A DNA stretch of 64,000 bases, taken from Myxococcales bacterium 68-20 (GTDB lineage Bacteria; Myxococcota_A; Polyangia; Polyangiales; Polyangiaceae). The notes under the pieces were generated by a model. That model did no database searches, was not told where the DNA came from, and saw only the letters and a list, made by a program, of their open reading frames with translations. Every line of letters begins with the position of its first letter. The stretch's first letter is position 1. The DNA is taken from contig MKVQ01000049.1 of assembly GCA_001899635.1 (NCBI GenBank), positions 1 through 64,000 on the forward strand, read 5' to 3'. Positions 17,865 through 26,545 of this stretch are shown in pieces. Both the position numbers and the translations under genes were made by a program.

Positions 17865-18476
17865 ATGGCTCCGTCCCTGAACGCGAAGGTTCGTGCGCTC
17901 GCGCTCCTCGCGGCGTCGGCGTGCGCGCGAGAGCTGCCGCTGGTGCAAGCGCCCGTGGCCGCCACGCTGGCGCCCGTCCGGGATGCCTCGCCATCGCCGG
18001 TTCCGCCGCCGAGTGACGTCGCGGGGCGGAGCCGGCCGGAGGGGCCGTCGGCCGCGTGCACGTCCGCGCTCCCAGCGCTGGACCTGCTGACCGACAACCT
18101 CGCCACGACGCGCATGAGCGCGCTCGGCGAGATCGTCGCGTCGTCGAAGACCGGCCCGGGCGGAAGAGGGCCGGCGCCGACGCGCGGGTATGTGACCTTC
18201 CGCTACGAGGTCGAGGTCGTCCGTTGGCTCCGCGGCCAAGGGGCCGATCGCCTCGTCCTCCTCCAGACTGCCGAGGCGGATCTCGAGCCCAAACCTCCTG
18301 GCACGCTGCTTTTGTTCAGCGCCTGCACCTCGAGCAGCGGTGACGCGTACGAGCCCGACGTCGGCTACTTCTTCCCGGTCGATCCGTCGTGCCGTGACGA
18401 TGCCGAGGCGCTCGGCACGACCGCGACGAAACGCGTGCGGCCGTCGACGAACGACGCGAGCGCGTGCAAGCAATGA
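17865..18476 (+). CDS. Exported protein of unknown function
   Basis: A 203-residue protein with an N-terminal hydrophobic segment (VRALALLAASAC) that is a signal peptide, perhaps with lipidation at the Cys, then a Pro/Ser-rich linker. Residues about 65-190 form a compact domain with four cysteines (ACTSAL, SACTSSS, PSCRDD, ACKQ) and a beta-rich core (GYVTFRYEVEVVRWLRG, RLVLLQTAEADL, GTLLLFSAC). No family was recognised. The start ATG directly precedes the signal peptide. It is divergent from folA, with 187 bases between. Confidence 0.75.
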   Translation: MAPSLNAKVRALALLAASACARELPLVQAPVAATLAPVRDASPSPVPPPSDVAGRSRPEGPSAACTSALPALDLLTDNLATTRMSALGEIVASSKTGPGGRGPAPTRGYVTFRYEVEVVRWLRGQGADRLVLLQTAEADLEPKPPGTLLLFSACTSSSGDAYEPDVGYFFPVDPSCRDDAEALGTTATKRVRPSTNDASACKQ

Positions 18477-18944
18477 GCGGCGAAGACGCGTTGCTCCTCC
18501 GCAGTGAGAGTCTGGCGGCTCGGTCGAGTGTGGGAGGACGAGGCGGCGCTCTCCGCGTCTTGGCGCGACGCGCGCCCGCTCGCACAGCGCGTCGTCGAAC
18601 GCGGGCCTGTTCGAGGTGGTGAGCGTGTTGACGCATCGCCTCGAAGCCGAGAACAGCGCAAGCCCCTACCGATGCGCAACGGGGCCGGGACGAAACGGGG
18701 CGTACCGCGCCGATCGGCCGTGACGAGCCCGGGCCCATGACGTCGCGGCGCGGGCTGTCCCAACCCGGTACGAAGTTCGCTCGTGACGTACTAGCATCCG
18801 GGGCGGTGGCTCGAAGGCGTCGGGATCGCTTTGCCGGAGCGTCGAACGTGCCGTTCTCACGGCGGGTCCTGCGCCTCTTCGAGCTAGCGCGCACATGATG
18901 CACAAGGCCTTCATCGAGGCGCCCGCGCGCACTGGCTACGCTCG
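18477..18944. other. 468-base gene-free spacer before the first eight-gene operon
   Basis: No open frame here has a signal peptide, a recognisable domain or a ribosome-binding site, and no RNA gene was recognised. It should contain the promoter of the operon starting at 18945. No shared motif with the region upstream of 33538 could be seen by eye. Confidence 0.5.
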
Positions 18945-19985
18945 ATGAGCGTCTGGACGGACGCGCCTGTGAGCCGGCGGCTGGTGCGTGGCTCGAGCCG
19001 AATCGTACTCGCGATTTCGATGCTTCTTCTCGCCACCGGGTTGGCGTGGGGGGCCGAGGAGGACGAGAGCGGTTGGTCGTTGGATGACCTCGAGCGCCAC
19101 CTCGTCCTCGATTGGGACGCGCCCGCCGAGTGTCCAAGTGACCGCGCCGTACGCGACAGGATTCGCACGCTCCTCAAAACCAAGGGCGAAGCCGAGCATC
19201 AGGTCGTGGCAAAGGCAACGGTCACTCGGACGCCGGCGGGGTATGCGCTCGAGCTCGCCTTCGACGATGGCCCCAAACGCCAGCTGACCAGCGACAACTG
19301 CATCGGGCTCGTCGAAGCCACCTCGATCATCATCGCGCTCGACATCGAAACTCACGTGAAGCCCGCGCCTTCGATCGCGGAGTCGACGCCGACTCCGCAT
19401 CGGCCGCGAGCGGCAAGGTCGACGCGACCTTCTACCCGCCTCCCGTCTTCCGCGGCATCCCCCCTTCGTTTGGCTGTCGGCGCGATGACACTCGGCGACG
19501 TGGGCTCCCTGCCCGAGCCCACCGCGGGGTATCGCGCGACGTTCGCGCTTTCGTATCGAGCCGTTCGCGCCGAAGCGGCTGCGACGGTGTTCGCGTCGCG
19601 GGACGCGGAGGGGCTACGGGAAGGTACGGGGGTTCGAGTCGATCTCAGGACGGGCGGGCTCCAGCTCTGCCATTCTTGGTCGCTCGATCGCTCCGCCGCG
19701 CTCGGCACGTGCCTTGGAAGCGAAGCAGGAAGCTCGACGGTGACAGGCTTCGGTATCACTCGGCCTTCCACGTCGACGGGGCTGTGGATGTCGGTGCTCG
19801 CTTCGTCGCAGCTCCGGCTTCGCTCGGTCCGACCGCTGGTCTTCGGCCTCGAAGTCGGCGCGGTGACGAGTCGGGCTCAGGCCATCATCCGTGGACAAGG
19901 AACGGTCTTCGATCCGGCTCCTTGGCTTGCGCGCGCTACGGTTGGTCTCGAGTTCGAAATTCTTCCGCGTGCGCGGATGGAATGA
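18945..19985 (+). CDS. Operon A, gene 1: exported protein, probable envelope beta-rich protein
   Basis: A 346-residue protein. The signal peptide (residues about 18-36, ending LATGLAWG-AE) is followed by LDWDAPAECPSDRAVRDRI, a linker rich in Thr/Pro/Arg at about 140-170, and a Gly/Ser/aromatic alternating C-terminal half (FALSYRAVRAEAAATVFAS, GLQLCHSWSLDRS, GLWMSVLASSQLRL, ATVGLEFEIL) that looks like membrane beta-strands, although no family was recognised. The protein at 33538 has the same layout (ECP motif, then SC/NC-(x)n-A-x-T-x-IIA-I/A) and the same place before a sigma factor. It is 24 bases upstream of the sigma gene, so probably co-transcribed. It may be the sensor or structural component of the system (inference). 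Confidence 0.8.
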   Translation: MSVWTDAPVSRRLVRGSSRIVLAISMLLLATGLAWGAEEDESGWSLDDLERHLVLDWDAPAECPSDRAVRDRIRTLLKTKGEAEHQVVAKATVTRTPAGYALELAFDDGPKRQLTSDNCIGLVEATSIIIALDIETHVKPAPSIAESTPTPHRPRAARSTRPSTRLPSSAASPLRLAVGAMTLGDVGSLPEPTAGYRATFALSYRAVRAEAAATVFASRDAEGLREGTGVRVDLRTGGLQLCHSWSLDRSAALGTCLGSEAGSSTVTGFGITRPSTSTGLWMSVLASSQLRLRSVRPLVFGLEVGAVTSRAQAIIRGQGTVFDPAPWLARATVGLEFEILPRARME

Positions 19986-20009
19986 GCCGATGCCCCCATA
20001 AAGGTTAAC

Positions 20010-20594
20010 GTGGCTCAGGCTCGCGCCGAAGATCGGCTGGCATCGCTGTCGCTCGCCGACCCAGAAGAATCCGCTGCTGGACCCGTGGTAAATCGGCTGA
20101 GCTTCGAGGCGACCTACGCCGAGCATTTCCCGTTCATCTGGAACTCCCTGCGTGGGCTCGGGGTGCATCCCACGATGCTCGAGGACGCCGCGCAGGACGT
20201 GTTCGTCGTGGTCCACCGACGGCTTCCCGAGTTCCGCGGGCAGGATCACCTGCGGACCTGGCTCTTCGCCATCGCCAGGCGCGTCGCCTCCGACTATCGG
20301 CGGCGGCGGCGGCCGTTCGAGGAGCTCTCCGCTGCGGAGACCGTTCTCGACAAGCGACCGAGCCCCCACGACATCACGGCGCACAACGAAGCCGTGCAGC
20401 TCCTCGAGCGTGCGCTCGAACGCTTGGACGAGCATCACCGCGTGGTCTTCGTCCTCATGGATGTCGCGGAGCTACGCGCCAACGACGTGTCCGAGATTCT
20501 GTCGATCAACATCAACACGGTCTACTCGCGCCTCAATCGGGCGAGGGAACGCTTCAACGAGATCGTGGCTCAGCTCGAGCGCCCGACCCGATGA
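20010..20594 (+). CDS. Operon A, gene 2: ECF-type RNA polymerase sigma factor
   Basis: A 194-residue protein starting at GTG 20010 (AAAGG upstream). Residues about 30-105 form sigma region 2 (YAEHFPFIWNSLRGLGV, LEDAAQDVFVVVHRRL, LRTWLFAIARRVASDYRRRRR). Residues about 130-190 form region 4 (ALERLDEHHRVVFVLMDVAELRANDVSEIL, NTVYSRLNRARERF). It directs RNA polymerase to a small regulon, probably including its own operon. The next gene encodes a single-span membrane protein, the likely partner. Its counterpart at 34596 is clearly related but divergent. Confidence 0.93.
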   Translation: MAQARAEDRLASLSLADPEESAAGPVVNRLSFEATYAEHFPFIWNSLRGLGVHPTMLEDAAQDVFVVVHRRLPEFRGQDHLRTWLFAIARRVASDYRRRRRPFEELSAAETVLDKRPSPHDITAHNEAVQLLERALERLDEHHRVVFVLMDVAELRANDVSEILSININTVYSRLNRARERFNEIVAQLERPTR

Positions 20595-20652
20595 ACCCGA
20601 GGTCCGGCCGAACGCCGAAGGGCAGCCCGATGGGCGGATTGAAAGGAAAGCA

Positions 20653-21441
20653 GTGAGCAAGCTCTCTCCCGAGGCCGCAGCGGTTCTCGCTGCGGCCCGC
20701 AAAGATCTGGGCGCATCCGCAGAGGTCGTCGCGCGTGTAAAGAGCGCGGTCGCTGCTCGTGTGAACGCCGAACCTCCGCCTTCCGGCGTGAAGCCCCGCA
20801 CGGGCTGGTCGACCGTCGGGCGTTTCGGGCACATCGCCGCGTTCGGTCTGCTCGGCGGCGCGTTCGTCGCGGGCTACGTCGCGTCGTCGAGGACGGTGAC
20901 GCCCAACGCGATCACGGTTCCGTCGGAGTCCTCCGCTGAGGACGCCCGTCCGAGCGAGCCACCGCACGCCGACTCGCCCGACGATGGCACGCCGAGCGAG
21001 CTCGCGAATCCCATTCCCACGCTTCCGCTCGCATCGCTGCCGGATCGCCCACTTCCTCGGGCCGAGCGCGCGCCGCGCGTGCGCGAACCTCACGTCCGGC
21101 GACCGCCGATCGAGCCAGCGACCGCCGAGGTGAAGCCTAACGCGACGACGGGCGATGACCTCGTAGAGGAGAGCCGGCTCCTGCGGGCGGCGCAGCTCGA
21201 CCTTCAGGCCCACCGAGCGGCGGCTGCGCAGCGCTCGATCGAGGAGCACGCCCAGCGATTCCCGATGGGCGTCCTGCGCGAGGAGCGCCTCACGCTGCGT
21301 GTGCTCGCCCTTTGCGAGGCGGGAGCGGTCGATGCGGCACGACGCGCGCGCGCCGAGCTCGACCGGAGCTTTCCCGCGACGTCCCACGCTTCCCGCCTGG
21401 CGACCTCCTGTGCGGCGGCAGATCCGGAAGGAGCCCGGTGA
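20653..21441 (+). CDS. Operon A, gene 3: single-pass membrane protein, putative sigma partner
   Basis: A 262-residue protein starting at GTG 20653 with GAAAGGAAAG just upstream. A cytoplasmic N-terminus of about 55 residues precedes one membrane span (residues about 60-78, FGHIAAFGLLGGAFVAGYVA), a long Pro/Glu/Ser-rich linker, and a C-terminal helical segment (residues about 175-255) resembling tetratricopeptide-type helices (LLRAAQLDLQAHRAAAAQRSIEEHAQRFP). Its place after an ECF gene and its topology fit an anti-sigma factor or signal transducer, but no zinc-binding or RsgI-like anti-sigma domain was recognised, so this is inference. The stop is 2 bases before the next ATG. Confidence 0.8.
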   Translation: MSKLSPEAAAVLAAARKDLGASAEVVARVKSAVAARVNAEPPPSGVKPRTGWSTVGRFGHIAAFGLLGGAFVAGYVASSRTVTPNAITVPSESSAEDARPSEPPHADSPDDGTPSELANPIPTLPLASLPDRPLPRAERAPRVREPHVRRPPIEPATAEVKPNATTGDDLVEESRLLRAAQLDLQAHRAAAAQRSIEEHAQRFPMGVLREERLTLRVLALCEAGAVDAARRARAELDRSFPATSHASRLATSCAAADPEGAR

Positions 21442-21443
21442 TC

Positions 21444-22652
21444 ATGCGATCGTTCATGAAAGCGGTCTTTTCGCTCACGCTTGCGTGCTTCACCGCAGGC
21501 GCATGCGCGAACACCCTCGAAGCCGGCGTCGATGACGTCGCGGCGCAGCCCTCGACTGGGCCTTCGTTCACCAACGCAGACGCGGCGGCCGACGACGTTA
21601 CCGAAGCAAGAGACACCTTCACATCGTATTGCCCGTCCAACAAATGCCCGGCGGGATACACGACATGTCCAAACTCGGACTTCCCGTGCGACGTGAACCT
21701 GCTGGCCGACCGACAGAATTGCGGAGCGTGCGGGGTGGTCTGTCCAGAGAGTCAAGAGACGCCAAGTCGAGAGCGGTACGAGTGTGTCGAGGGACGCTGC
21801 GTACTGATGTGCAGCCGCAATCCCAAAACGATGGACTGCGATGGTCTTCCCGACAACGGTTGTGAGGCGAGCGCAGCCTGGGATACCTCCTGCGGGGCAT
21901 GCGGGGTCGTCTGCTCGGACCCGGCCAAGCCCTGCATGCATCAAGGGGGAGACGTCGCCACCGACTACGCATGCGGCTGCAAGGACGGCCTACAGCTCTG
22001 TCAAGGTCGATGTGTCGACATGAAAGACGACGACCTGCATTGCGGCGCATGCCGTAATGTATGTCCGAAAACCGGAGATGGCGGCCCGCTCGATCCGGAG
22101 CTGCATCTTTACTACGGGTGCGTGGACGAGGTCTGCGGTCGTCGCAAATGTGAACCCACCTGGAGCGATTGCGACGGCAATCCCCACAACGGTTGCGAAG
22201 CTTCCATGTTGTCGAACGACAACTGCGGTGCTTGCGGGAACGCCTGCTCTGCAGGTCAACGCTGCCAAAAAGATGTTTACGGCGGTATTCAATGCATGTG
22301 TCCGGATGGACAGTCTTACTGCTCCAGGGGCACGAGCGCAGGCTCATGCCACGATTTCGACTCGGACCCGGACAACTGCGGTGGTTGCAATTTTACGTGC
22401 AGGCGCTTCGACTTCTACACGTCGGTCGGGGTCTGCGTGAAAGGCGTATGCAAACTGGAGTGCCTTACCGGGCAGGCCGACTGCAACGGGAATCAGAGCG
22501 ACGGTTGCGAGGTCAATGTCAGCAGCGATCCGCGCAATTGCGGCGGCTGCGGTATCGTCTGTGATGCAATTGCCGGCCAGGCGTGCGTACAAGGCCGGTG
22601 CGTGGTCGAGCCGTGCGCTCCGGACGAAGACGCCGGGAGGGGGCCGCAATGA
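21444..22652 (+). CDS. Operon A, gene 4: 'CGACG' cysteine-rich lipoprotein
   Basis: A 402-residue protein. ATG 21444 has GGAAGGAG (21426-21433) upstream. The signal peptide ends in TAGAC. After an acidic linker come seven or so units with the core D-x-x-x-CGACGxxC, alternating with DCDG-x-x-x-NGCE and CxxGxC motifs. Proteins of this kind are common in myxobacteria and have been labelled 'tryptophan synthase alpha chain' in databases; nothing here supports that enzyme. It is a disulfide-rich surface protein, probably lipid-anchored in the outer membrane, role unknown. Its stop overlaps the next start as ATGA. The counterpart is at 36077. Confidence 0.9.
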   Translation: MRSFMKAVFSLTLACFTAGACANTLEAGVDDVAAQPSTGPSFTNADAAADDVTEARDTFTSYCPSNKCPAGYTTCPNSDFPCDVNLLADRQNCGACGVVCPESQETPSRERYECVEGRCVLMCSRNPKTMDCDGLPDNGCEASAAWDTSCGACGVVCSDPAKPCMHQGGDVATDYACGCKDGLQLCQGRCVDMKDDDLHCGACRNVCPKTGDGGPLDPELHLYYGCVDEVCGRRKCEPTWSDCDGNPHNGCEASMLSNDNCGACGNACSAGQRCQKDVYGGIQCMCPDGQSYCSRGTSAGSCHDFDSDPDNCGGCNFTCRRFDFYTSVGVCVKGVCKLECLTGQADCNGNQSDGCEVNVSSDPRNCGGCGIVCDAIAGQACVQGRCVVEPCAPDEDAGRGPQ

Positions 22653-23869
22653 ACATCCGATGGATCGTATTCACTTTCGCCGCCGCAGCGTGCGCTTCGA
22701 CGGAGTCCGCTGTCGACCCGGCCGTCCCGGATGACTCTGCCGCCGTTCCCTCGCCTCCGGAGCCGGACGGCGGGCTCGACGCGGCTCCGGATTTGGACGC
22801 GGGACCGTGTACCGACTGCGAGTATTTCCCCGCTGCCTGCTCCGCCGACACGCTCTGCCCCAACGGACTGTTCGATTCGAATCCCCACGGCAGCGGCTAC
22901 GACCCGCGCGTGACGGTGAACGTCATTCGGGGGCGCTCGCCGACGGACGTCTGGGCCGTTGGATCGACCGGATCGATCGCCCGTTTCGACGGCACCTCAT
23001 GGACGCGATTGGATCTGGGCAAGAATGAGACCGTGCGAGGGCTCTGGCTACGTGACTCCGATGAAGTCGCGCTCGTCTCGTGGTGGAGCACCTATTTGCG
23101 CGGTGTCGCCGTTCCCGATGCCGGCGCAGTCCCCTCGGCCGACGGCTGGACCTTCACCCGGCCGCTACTCTCGCCCGCCTTGCCGGAACTGGTGCGCCTG
23201 AACCTGATCGATGCCGTGTTCACTTATGCGTGGAGCGGTCCGGGGTCGTCATCACTTTGGTGTACGTCTGCGGCCAAACCGAACGACGGGCTGAACGGGT
23301 TTACCGGACTGTGGCGTATACGTCGGTTGCCATCCAACGAGCTCGAGCTCCACGCCGCCGTGCCTGGCCCGGTGTGCAGGGACAATGGATGTATGCAAAT
23401 GAAGAGCGTCCATGGCGCTTCGGCGGACGATCTGTGGGCGGTCGGGGAGGTGGGCACCGCGGTGCGCATTCTCGATGCCGACGGTGACACGCCGAGTGTC
23501 AAGCCGGCAAACACCCAGACCTCGAATGCATTGAACGGAGTTTGGGTTGCGTCCACGTCGGACGCCTGGGCGGTCGGTGCGAACGGTACCATCCGGCACT
23601 ATACGGGTGACCCCGTGCTATGGGACGTGGTCTCGGATGTCCCGACGCAGGGCGTGCTCCGAGCCGTTTGGGGTTCCTCCTCGACGGACATCTGGGCCGT
23701 CGGCGATGCCGGCGTCGTCCTTCATTACGACGGAAAGAGCTGGTCGCGTGTGAAGATCGCTGGACTCGGGACGCGGCGCCCGAATCTCACGACGGTCTGG
23801 GTCCCGGCGCCGGGGCATGTCTGGGTCGGAGGGCATGGCGTCATTCTCTCGCTCGGAGGAAAGCCATGA
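22649..23869 (+). CDS. Operon A, gene 5: propeller lipoprotein with DVWAVG repeats
   Basis: A 406-residue protein whose ATG overlaps the preceding stop (ATGA). The signal peptide ends in FAAAAC, followed by a Pro/Asp linker and a CTDCEYFPAAC cysteine cluster. Repeats of D-V/I/L-W-A-V-G-x-x-G-x-x-x-R/H-x-D/Y-G-x-S/P-W (for example DVWAVGSTGSIARFDG and DIWAVGDAGVVLHYDG) indicate a beta-propeller or Asp-box-like fold. Such domains bind ligands rather than catalyse. It is an outer-membrane lipoprotein by inference. The stop overlaps the next start (ATGA). The counterpart at 37291 shares the CxDCEYFPxxCS cluster and repeat pattern. Confidence 0.88.
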   Translation: MNIRWIVFTFAAAACASTESAVDPAVPDDSAAVPSPPEPDGGLDAAPDLDAGPCTDCEYFPAACSADTLCPNGLFDSNPHGSGYDPRVTVNVIRGRSPTDVWAVGSTGSIARFDGTSWTRLDLGKNETVRGLWLRDSDEVALVSWWSTYLRGVAVPDAGAVPSADGWTFTRPLLSPALPELVRLNLIDAVFTYAWSGPGSSSLWCTSAAKPNDGLNGFTGLWRIRRLPSNELELHAAVPGPVCRDNGCMQMKSVHGASADDLWAVGEVGTAVRILDADGDTPSVKPANTQTSNALNGVWVASTSDAWAVGANGTIRHYTGDPVLWDVVSDVPTQGVLRAVWGSSSTDIWAVGDAGVVLHYDGKSWSRVKIAGLGTRRPNLTTVWVPAPGHVWVGGHGVILSLGGKP

Positions 23870-25197
23870 GAGCGACGATTCTCGTCTACTTCGGATGGAT
23901 CGCACTCGGAAGCATTTCGTCGCTCGTGGCGTGCTCGTCGAGTGAACCCGAGCCTCCGATGACGAGCCCGCCGGACTCCGGAGGAATCGCGCTCGGCCCT
24001 GAAGACGCCGGACAGCGCGACCCCGAGGACTCCGGGCGGAGCGGAGCCGAGGCGGGCCCCGGCACGGAGGTCCAGGCACCGAAGTGCACTGACGCCGGCT
24101 GGTGTGAAACGTCATTGCCCGACGAGGACCTCGTCCTGAAGGACGTCTGGCCGCTCGACGGTCGTGCGTTCGCGATCGCGTACAGCCTCACCCTCGGCGT
24201 CAAGGTTCTCGAGTGGAAAGAGAGCGACGCCGCGTGGAGCTACATCGACGACGGCACGCAGAACGAGGATTTCGCGCAGTACGTCGGGAGGATCTGGGCG
24301 CCCAACGAGAACGAGGTCTACTATGGAGTGGACCCGGGCTACATCTATCACGGTACGCGACCGACGCCGCCTGCGACGAAGTGGTCCTGGACACGGCAAA
24401 GGCTCAAAGACAATAGCCATGCGGACATCGTTCATCCGCAGGACGGCTACCCGAAGTATTTTCAGTTGAATGCAAACTACCCGACGCTGGGCATCTGGGG
24501 CACGAGCGTCGACGATGTCTACGCGTGGTTCACAGATACCATCTATCGCCGCACGAAGTTCGATGGCGATACGTTCGAGTGGGTGCCTGAGTACATCGCA
24601 AACGATGCTTCCGGAGCGGCGGAGCACATGTACTTCGTCGCGGCCACCGGGAGCGGGCCCGACGACCTTTGGTTCTCGGGTACGAGGACGAGGTCCCCTT
24701 CGCTCGCCGCCTGCGCCGTCCTCGTGCACAGGACAGGAGGGGACTATCTGCGAATCGCGGACGGCGTCCTCTCCAGCAACACGGGCAGATGCGCTGCGAA
24801 GCCTGGATACCTATCGATCGGGGGCGCCGAGGGCTGGCTGACCGACATACATATGCGGTCTGTGAACGAGATCGTCGGCCTCAAGGGCGCTCGTGACGTC
24901 GTGAAGGTCTCGATCGCAGAGGGAGGGTATTCGGTCTCCGTCGCCACCGTCCCTATGGCCCTGGATCAAGAGCCTTTGAGCTCGTTGTGGGCAGATCCCG
25001 GCAGTCTCTGGCTGAGCGGCTTCGGGACCGTCGTTCGAGCGAGCGGCGACGTTTGGGACGGAGGGGCGTTCCAGCTCTCTTCCGTCGCGGTAACGGGGGC
25101 GCCGCTCGGTCGACATCTCTACCAGGTTCGCGGCACGTCCAACACCAACCTCTGGGCCATCGGTGTCCGCAATGCGCTCCACAAGACGACTCCTTGA
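23866..25197 (+). CDS. Operon A, gene 6: propeller-like lipoprotein
   Basis: A 443-residue protein whose ATG overlaps the preceding stop. The signal peptide ends in SLVAC, followed by an acidic/Pro linker. The folded part starts at CTDAGWCETSLPDEDLVLKDVWPL and contains segments such as FAIAYSLTLGVKVLEW, IWAPNENEVYYGVDPGYIYHG, LGIWGTSVDDVYAWFTDTIY, DDLWFSGTRT and TSNTNLWAIGV. These are W/D-rich repeats suggesting a beta-propeller, but no named family was recognised. The last 26 bases are also the first 26 of the RCC1 gene in another frame. The counterpart at 38445 is closely similar throughout the folded part. Confidence 0.88.
   Translation: MRATILVYFGWIALGSISSLVACSSSEPEPPMTSPPDSGGIALGPEDAGQRDPEDSGRSGAEAGPGTEVQAPKCTDAGWCETSLPDEDLVLKDVWPLDGRAFAIAYSLTLGVKVLEWKESDAAWSYIDDGTQNEDFAQYVGRIWAPNENEVYYGVDPGYIYHGTRPTPPATKWSWTRQRLKDNSHADIVHPQDGYPKYFQLNANYPTLGIWGTSVDDVYAWFTDTIYRRTKFDGDTFEWVPEYIANDASGAAEHMYFVAATGSGPDDLWFSGTRTRSPSLAACAVLVHRTGGDYLRIADGVLSSNTGRCAAKPGYLSIGGAEGWLTDIHMRSVNEIVGLKGARDVVKVSIAEGGYSVSVATVPMALDQEPLSSLWADPGSLWLSGFGTVVRASGDVWDGGAFQLSSVAVTGAPLGRHLYQVRGTSNTNLWAIGVRNALHKTTP
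25172..25197 (+). other. Out-of-frame gene overlap conserved between operon copies
   Basis: These 26 bases encode the C-terminus ALHKTTP of gene 6 and, in another frame, MRSTRRLLD, the N-terminus of the RCC1 gene. The same 26 bases occur unchanged at 39733-39758 in the second operon, although flanking DNA differs. Both reading frames therefore constrain the sequence. Confidence 0.8.
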
Positions 25198-26545
25198 TCG
25201 ATATCCACTCGGCGCGGTCCTGCTTTTGTTCGCATGCGGCGCCGCGGCGAGCTGCTCCAGCGCCGACGACGAAAGGGAGCTTGGTCCTGCGGATGCCGGG
25301 CCGGAAGCGTTCGCGCCCACCGACGATGCCGCGCCGTCCGACGCCGGAGGAGGCGATGTGACGGCGCCTGACGCGGCGCCAGCGCCGTTCGACGGAGGGC
25401 CTCTCCCGGTCGTCTGTAGCTCCGATCCATGCGCGACGGCACTCGTGACGACGCTCGCGCTCGACGACTCGCAACCCAGCGAGGGCTATTGTGCGCTTCT
25501 CCGCGACGGTACGGTGGCGTGCTGGGGCGCGAACGAAGTAGGACAGCTCGGTCGCGGCGACGACGCGGGGACGTCGAACAGCGCGGTAGCCGGGCGCGTC
25601 GTCGGTCTCTCCGAGGTCGAGGAGCTCGACCACACGTGTGCCGTCGACAAAAGCGGAGGCATCTGGTGTTGGGGCACCGGCCCCTACCTTCGCGATGGGA
25701 CGGGCGCGCGCACGACCGAGCGCGCGCCCATCAAGCTGCCGCTTGCACCCGCGAAACACGTGGGGGTCGGAACGGACGTCGCGTGTGCGTCGAACGACGA
25801 CGGGCTGCTCTGCTGGGGAAAGAATACGAACGGAACGTTCGCGCCGCTCACCACGATGCCCGCAGATACGCTCGTCGCACCACGACCGATCGACCTTCCC
25901 AGCGGGCCGCCCATCCGCGAAATCCGCGTGCGTCAGGCTTCATTCGTTCTCCGAGAGGACGGCGCGACGCTGAGCTGGGGCGCAAATCCTCCGCTCGGCC
26001 GCGTCTCCTCCTACACTCCCGATCCGTACCCGCTACCGATCCCTCTCACCGGTGTCTCTTCGATCGACCTCGCGAGCGAGAGTGGGTGTGCTACCGCGGG
26101 CGGCGTCGGTTACTGCTGGGGGCGTCTCAATCTCCGCGATGTTTCGGCCGTGACGCCGCCCGTTCGGACACTTCCCGAGCCGGTCGTGGCACCGGAGCCG
26201 CTCGTTCAGATCGCCACCACGAGCCTATGGGTCGACAAGAGCCTCGGGACCCCGACCGTCCGACGGCAGCGATGGTGCGCCGTCGGCGCCTCGGGCGCCG
26301 TCTACTGCTGGGGACCGAACGCGAACGGTCAGGCGGGCGACGGGACGAAGGAGTTCGCCCACCGCGCGGTCAAGGTGGAGGGCCTCCCGAAGGCCGCTGC
26401 GCGCGTAAAGACGATGCCCGAGTCCACGTGTGCGCTGCTCACGAACGGTAAAGTCTATTGCTGGGGATCGAATTACTACGGACAACTGGGCAACGGTAAG
26501 CCCCGAGCTCGGACCCTCGTGCCCGAAGAAGTGGTGCTCCCATGA
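25172..26545 (+). CDS. Operon A, gene 7: RCC1-repeat lipoprotein (seven blades)
   Basis: A 457-residue protein. ATG 25172 was chosen because it begins MRSTRRLLDR, identical to the second copy, and no later start precedes the hydrophobic segment (GAVLLLFACGAAASC); a GTG three codons earlier is possible. Seven RCC1 units carry the conserved (C/S)WG motif (CWGAN, CWGTG, CWGKN, SWGAN, CWGRL, CWGPN, CWGSN), each preceded by CA-L-x-x-G-x-V. It should form a seven-blade RCC1/BLIP-II-type propeller, a protein-binding platform, on the cell surface. It is translationally coupled to its neighbours on both sides (26-base and 4-base overlaps). Confidence 0.92.
   Translation: MRSTRRLLDRYPLGAVLLLFACGAAASCSSADDERELGPADAGPEAFAPTDDAAPSDAGGGDVTAPDAAPAPFDGGPLPVVCSSDPCATALVTTLALDDSQPSEGYCALLRDGTVACWGANEVGQLGRGDDAGTSNSAVAGRVVGLSEVEELDHTCAVDKSGGIWCWGTGPYLRDGTGARTTERAPIKLPLAPAKHVGVGTDVACASNDDGLLCWGKNTNGTFAPLTTMPADTLVAPRPIDLPSGPPIREIRVRQASFVLREDGATLSWGANPPLGRVSSYTPDPYPLPIPLTGVSSIDLASESGCATAGGVGYCWGRLNLRDVSAVTPPVRTLPEPVVAPEPLVQIATTSLWVDKSLGTPTVRRQRWCAVGASGAVYCWGPNANGQAGDGTKEFAHRAVKVEGLPKAAARVKTMPESTCALLTNGKVYCWGSNYYGQLGNGKPRARTLVPEEVVLP

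Noticed and set aside
21444-22652. Possible label 'tryptophan synthase alpha chain' for the CGACG protein
   Set aside because: No TIM-barrel motifs or catalytic residues; the cysteine pattern and lipobox show a secreted disulfide-rich protein. The label is a known database error for such proteins.
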